Shown: positions 7,352 to 10,179 of the stretch, piece after piece
Numbering within the stretch: position 1 is the stretch's first letter
How the letters are laid out: every line of letters starts with the position of its first letter
Assembly (NCBI GenBank): GCA_016463455.1
Contig: JAEMRG010000057.1
Coordinates: 1 to 10,179, forward strand
Length of the DNA stretch: 10,179 bases
Reading direction: 5' to 3'
Origin: Rhodoferax sp.
GTDB taxonomy: Bacteria; Pseudomonadota; Gammaproteobacteria; Burkholderiales; Burkholderiaceae_C
Translations under genes and position numbers: made by a program
The notes under the pieces: model-generated
Database searches by the model: none
Seen by the model: the letters and a program-made list of their open reading frames with translations, nothing else
What the model was told of the DNA's origin: nothing

Positions 7352-7375
7352 AAAAAAGAACGGTCGTGCTTTTTT
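7352..7375. promoter_or_regulatory. 24-nt inverted repeat, candidate operator of etfBA
   Basis: The two 12-nt half-sites, each read 5' to 3' towards the centre on its own strand, are AAAAAAGAACGG (plus) and AAAAAAGCACGA (minus), identical at 10 of 12 positions. The conserved parts are an outer AAAAAAG and an inner ACG. The repeat starts immediately downstream of the candidate -10 box at 7376-7381 and would cover the transcription start and early transcribed bases. A dimeric repressor, perhaps TetR-type as is common for acyl-CoA catabolism genes, could bind here. The regulator is inference; the symmetry is directly visible. The A and T arms make a stable mRNA hairpin less likely than a DNA site. 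Confidence 0.5.
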
Positions 7376-7381
7376 ATTATA
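7376..7381 (-). promoter_or_regulatory. Candidate -10 box of the etfBA promoter
   Basis: A perfect TATAAT (context CTACTATAATAAA) lies on the minus strand about 155 nt before the etfB ATG, in the only non-coding space upstream of etfBA. No hexamer resembling TTGACA occurs 16-18 nt upstream, so the promoter may be weak or activator-dependent. A second possible -10 (TAGAAT at 7293-7298, minus strand) also lacks a good -35. Confidence 0.45.
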
Positions 7382-7427
7382 GTAGCCGCCTTAAGCACAC
7401 CTGCGGCGCTTAGCCAAAGTGCGCCCA

Positions 7428-8900
7428 CTATTGCGCTGAAGGTGGCGCTGAGCGGAACTGCAAGACCCCATCCTCCAAGGCGCTCCAGCGCAAGGCCAGT
7501 AGATCGCGCACATAGTTTTGGTACAGCCGCCAGGGTTTTTTACTGCCCTGCTTGGGAAAATGGTCCATGGCACGCTGGAAATAGCCGGAGCTGAAGTCCA
7601 CCCAGGGCTCGGGCTGCACCGAGGAGTCATTGAGCTGCGGCACCACGCTATCAAGCCCCTGGCTACGCATGTGGCGCAAAAGGCGCAGCACATACTGCCC
7701 GGTCAAGTCGCTTTTGAGGGTCCAGGAGGCATTGGTGTAACCAAACACATAGGCGAAATTGGGTACGCCATTGAGCATCATGCCTTTGTAGCTCAGGCAC
7801 TTGGCCACCTCAAGAGGCAGGCCATCGACGGCAATCTGCATGCCGCCAAATCCCAGTAAATCGAGCCCGGTGGCGGTGACGATCACATCAGCGGGCAGCA
7901 GTTCGCCGCTGTGCAGACGCAGGCCCTGGGGTTCAATCATTTCAATCGTATCGGTCACCATGCTCGCCCGACCCTGGCTAATGGCGCCAAACAGGTCCGC
8001 ATCGGGTAACAGACAAATGCGCTGGTCCCAGGGTTTGTAACTGGGCGTGAAATGCGGATTGACCGGATAGCCTGCCGGCAGGGCCTGGGCCACGCCTTGC
8101 AGAATGCGGGCCTTGGCCAGTTCGGGCTTGCGCCGCGCCAGCGTGAAATAAAACAAACCGGTCAGAACATTTTTCCAACGCGTGAGCGCATAGGCCATTT
8201 TGGCGGGTAGGACGCGGCGCAGCCCATCGGCTATCGCGTCGCGGCTAGGACGGGCCACCACATAGGTGGGCGAGCGCTGCAGTAAGGTCACATGGGCCGC
8301 CAACTTGGCCATCTCAGGCACCAGGGTCATAGCGGTGGCGCCACTGCCTACCACCACCACTTGCTGGCCGCGGTAGTCCAGGTCTTGCGGCCAATGCTGG
8401 GGGTGCACCACTTTGCCGGTGAAACTGTCCATGCCAGGAATGACCGGCGTGTAGCCATGTTCGTAGTTGTAGTAGCCGCTGCACATCAGCAAAAAACGGC
8501 ATTGCACTTGGAGCACTGTGCCGTCGGCCAATCGCTGTACCGCTACTTGCCAACGCGCAGCAGCGCTATCCCAATTGGCAGATAGCACCTTGTGCCCGAA
8601 TCGGATGAGCGGCAGCACGCCAAACTCCTGCGCTGTTTCTTGCACATACTGCAGGATGGACGGGCCGTCGGCAATCGCCTTGGCGCCGGTCCAGGGTTTG
8701 AAGGAATAGCCCAGGGTGTGCATATCCGAATCCGAGCGAATGCCGGGGTAGCGAAATAAGTCCCAGGTACCGCCCAATCGCTCGCGGGCCTCCAAAATCA
8801 ATACCGATTGCTGCGGCAGGCCTTGGCGCAGATGCACCGCGCTGCCTATGCCTGACAAGCCCGCCCCCACGATCAAGGTATCGACCTGCTCGAAGCTCAT
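7428..8900 (-). CDS. EthA-like flavin-dependent Baeyer-Villiger monooxygenase
   Basis: This FAD- and NADPH-dependent monooxygenase is expected to insert oxygen next to a ketone carbonyl, giving an ester or lactone, and may also oxidise sulfur groups. It has 490 residues from the ATG at 8900. The FAD Rossmann motif is GAGLSG at 12-17. GGTWDLFRYPGIRSDSDM at 43-60 matches the EthA/MymA type. The Baeyer-Villiger fingerprint FxGxxxHxxxWP is complete at 160-171 (F160, G162, H166, W170, P171). The NADPH Rossmann motif is GSGATA at 185-190. ATG (residues 343-345) and YKGMMLNGVPNFAYVFGYTNASWTLKSDL at about 371-399 are also family-like. From memory it resembles mycobacterial EthA (489 residues) over the whole length. 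The in-frame extension to 9059 is rejected because the FAD motif expects an N-terminus near MSFEQVDTLIVGAG. The ATG overlaps the TGA of the upstream gene (ATGA), indicating translational coupling. Natural substrate unknown. Confidence 0.93.
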   Translation of the reverse strand: MSFEQVDTLIVGAGLSGIGSAVHLRQGLPQQSVLILEARERLGGTWDLFRYPGIRSDSDMHTLGYSFKPWTGAKAIADGPSILQYVQETAQEFGVLPLIRFGHKVLSANWDSAAARWQVAVQRLADGTVLQVQCRFLLMCSGYYNYEHGYTPVIPGMDSFTGKVVHPQHWPQDLDYRGQQVVVVGSGATAMTLVPEMAKLAAHVTLLQRSPTYVVARPSRDAIADGLRRVLPAKMAYALTRWKNVLTGLFYFTLARRKPELAKARILQGVAQALPAGYPVNPHFTPSYKPWDQRICLLPDADLFGAISQGRASMVTDTIEMIEPQGLRLHSGELLPADVIVTATGLDLLGFGGMQIAVDGLPLEVAKCLSYKGMMLNGVPNFAYVFGYTNASWTLKSDLTGQYVLRLLRHMRSQGLDSVVPQLNDSSVQPEPWVDFSSGYFQRAMDHFPKQGSKKPWRLYQNYVRDLLALRWSALEDGVLQFRSAPPSAQ

Positions 8901-10147
8901 GCGGCAAACACCCGCGAGAAACGGCCCATAGACGACCAATACGCATCGCCATGCCAACCCACGCTCGGGAACACCACGCCCTGGGTCATGCCGCCCACGC
9001 GCACCCGGCCCTGTTCGGCGCCGGTTTCTATGTCCAGCAAAACTACTTCCTCGCCCCAACGCCGGTAGTCATTGACCAAGACCTGCCCACGCTCAGGAAA
9101 CAAAACCATGTGGCTGGCCACGCCGAATTGCGGCTGGTGCCACAGCGGCTGCAAATCCTGTATCGCATCACCAAAGCGCCAGGCGCGCATAAAGCGGTTC
9201 GCTGAGTCATAGCCCAGCACGATGCGCCGATGCACGTCCACCAAGGGCGGATTGGTAATGCTGCCGCCAGGCAGACCGCCAACCTCCCAGGCCGCGTGCT
9301 GGTTGCAATCTTGCAGCGACACGCGCAACAAGCGATTGGCCGTTTGGCTGACGCCGGCGCCCTGCATATTGATACGGTAGCGGTGGTGGCCGTTGTCCAT
9401 AAACCAGGCACTGTGCCCGTCGATGACCGCATCCCAGCCGTAGCTTTGCCCGCTTTGGCCGATGTAATCCCAGCGCCAGTGCGGGTCTAAGCGCAGGGTC
9501 TGCGCGGCTTCGTCCCAGAGGAATCGAAAAATAGAACGCACGCCCACAACATAAACCGTATTGCCCACGGCACTTAAGCGCGCAATCGACGGTTCCGAGC
9601 AGCGCACATCGGCGCACACCGATTGCAAGCCCTCGGGGTCCAGCACGCTCAGCTGCGCTGCCTGCCTATCGGACAAATTTTTGGTGACGATCAGCCCGTT
9701 GTCCAAAATCACAAAAGAGTTGTAGGGCTGCTCGACCGGCAACATGCGGCTCTGCTTCAGGGCGCAATGCCGATCCAAGCGGTGCGCATAGCGGCCATAG
9801 ACCACATACAAACCGCCATTGCGGTGCAGCGCCATACCACCTGGCCACATGGGGCCGCCGGGTAAACGGCCCGAGCTTTCTAAGGTCTTGAGCGTGATCG
9901 GATCGATGCGCTCCACGCAGGACGTGGTGGGTAAACCGAAGTTGGAGCGCAAGGCCGAGTGCGTCAGCAAGTACACCTGGCCGGGGTCGCCCAGCACCGT
10001 CATGGTCGATAGCGTGGTGTTGCGGTGGGTGCTGTGCAAACGCTGGCCCGGCTGCAGCTTAAGCCCGCTGGCAGGACGCGCTATTTGCAAGCGGGCCGGG
10101 CCCGCATCCTCCGCGGGCCAAGGGCTGGCGTAATAGCCAGCGCTCAT
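8897..10147 (-). CDS. Uncharacterised protein, probable beta-propeller
   Basis: I do not recognise this 416-residue protein. It shows about seven or eight loosely repeated beta-rich units that look like propeller blades, for example GGMALHRNGGLYVVYGRYAHRLD (103-125), NSFVILDNGLIVTKN (143-157), GNTVYVVGVRSIFRFLWD (195-212), SAWFMDNGHHRYRIN (246-260), RRIVLGYDSANRFMRAWRF (307-325) and RGQVLVNDYRRWGEEVVLLDIETG (353-376). Such units occur in PQQ-, YVTN- and NHL-type proteins, but no catalytic or cofactor motif is clear. No signal peptide follows the ATG at 10147. That ATG lacks a ribosome-binding site but overlaps a TGA of an upstream frame as ATGA. The frame itself stays open to the window edge (residues AAAAQTQAPP precede the Met), so the true start could lie outside. 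Its stop overlaps the monooxygenase start, so both proteins probably act in one pathway. Confidence 0.75.
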   Translation of the reverse strand: MSAGYYASPWPAEDAGPARLQIARPASGLKLQPGQRLHSTHRNTTLSTMTVLGDPGQVYLLTHSALRSNFGLPTTSCVERIDPITLKTLESSGRLPGGPMWPGGMALHRNGGLYVVYGRYAHRLDRHCALKQSRMLPVEQPYNSFVILDNGLIVTKNLSDRQAAQLSVLDPEGLQSVCADVRCSEPSIARLSAVGNTVYVVGVRSIFRFLWDEAAQTLRLDPHWRWDYIGQSGQSYGWDAVIDGHSAWFMDNGHHRYRINMQGAGVSQTANRLLRVSLQDCNQHAAWEVGGLPGGSITNPPLVDVHRRIVLGYDSANRFMRAWRFGDAIQDLQPLWHQPQFGVASHMVLFPERGQVLVNDYRRWGEEVVLLDIETGAEQGRVRVGGMTQGVVFPSVGWHGDAYWSSMGRFSRVFAA

Positions 10148-10179
10148 AGGCGGCGCTTGCGTCTGCGCAGCAGCAGCCA
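10144..10179 (-). CDS. Possible 3' end of an upstream gene (membrane-protein-like tail)
   Basis: On the minus strand, one frame reads WLLLRRRKRRL and then TGA at 10146-10144. The stop overlaps the ATG at 10147-10145 in the same ATGA form seen at 8900-8897. A hydrophobic end followed by a run of Arg and Lys is what the cytoplasmic end of a membrane-spanning segment looks like. Only 11 codons are visible, so this is a weak call based on the overlap pattern and residue composition. Confidence 0.4.
   Translation of the reverse strand, partial: WLLLRRRKRRL

Noticed and set aside
7385..7407. Possible terminator for the monooxygenase gene (GCCGC/GCGGC stem)
   Set aside because: Only 5 bp with a 13-nt loop. 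The A-rich stretch after it is better explained as part of the -10 and operator region.
8901..9059. N-terminal extension of the monooxygenase by 53 residues
   Set aside because: The extension is Arg- and Gly-rich, overlaps the preceding gene and lies before the usual N-terminal FAD motif. The ATG at 8900 with ATGA coupling fits the family length.

Overview
The window looks like a chromosomal segment of a betaproteobacterium, most likely order Burkholderiales and probably family Comamonadaceae. I infer this from high GC, from the dnaK-dnaJ order, and from how closely the DnaK C-terminus, EtfA/EtfB and the long acyl-CoA dehydrogenase match sequences I remember from that group. No search was run, so the placement is inference. 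I see no mobile elements, tRNA or rRNA genes, CRISPR arrays or phage genes.

The plus-strand half (1-3610) is a chaperone block. It holds the 3' part of dnaK, a spacer with two hairpins, complete dnaJ, then a TrhO-type tRNA uridine-34 hydroxylase 17 nt downstream, and a small glutathione S-transferase-like protein whose start overlaps the trhO stop by 8 nt. The tight packing suggests that dnaJ, trhO and the GST gene are co-transcribed. The last gene meets the opposing block stop to stop, and both stop codons share one TTAA.

The middle block (3607-7220, minus strand) is a fatty-acid or acyl-CoA oxidation unit in transcription order etfB, etfA, acyl-CoA dehydrogenase. The dehydrogenase reduces its FAD on an acyl-CoA, and the EtfAB heterodimer takes the electrons onward to the quinone pool. 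A candidate promoter with a 24-nt inverted repeat just downstream of its -10 box precedes etfB. A strong intrinsic terminator separates etfA from the dehydrogenase gene and leaves almost no room for a separate promoter, so the last gene is probably expressed by partial read-through.

The right block (7428 to the window end, minus strand) encodes an EthA-like Baeyer-Villiger monooxygenase. It is coupled by an ATGA overlap to an unrecognised, probably beta-propeller protein. That gene is itself joined by a second possible ATGA overlap to the last codons of a third reading frame that runs off the window. This cassette is the least explained part. The rest is ordinary housekeeping and catabolic sequence.
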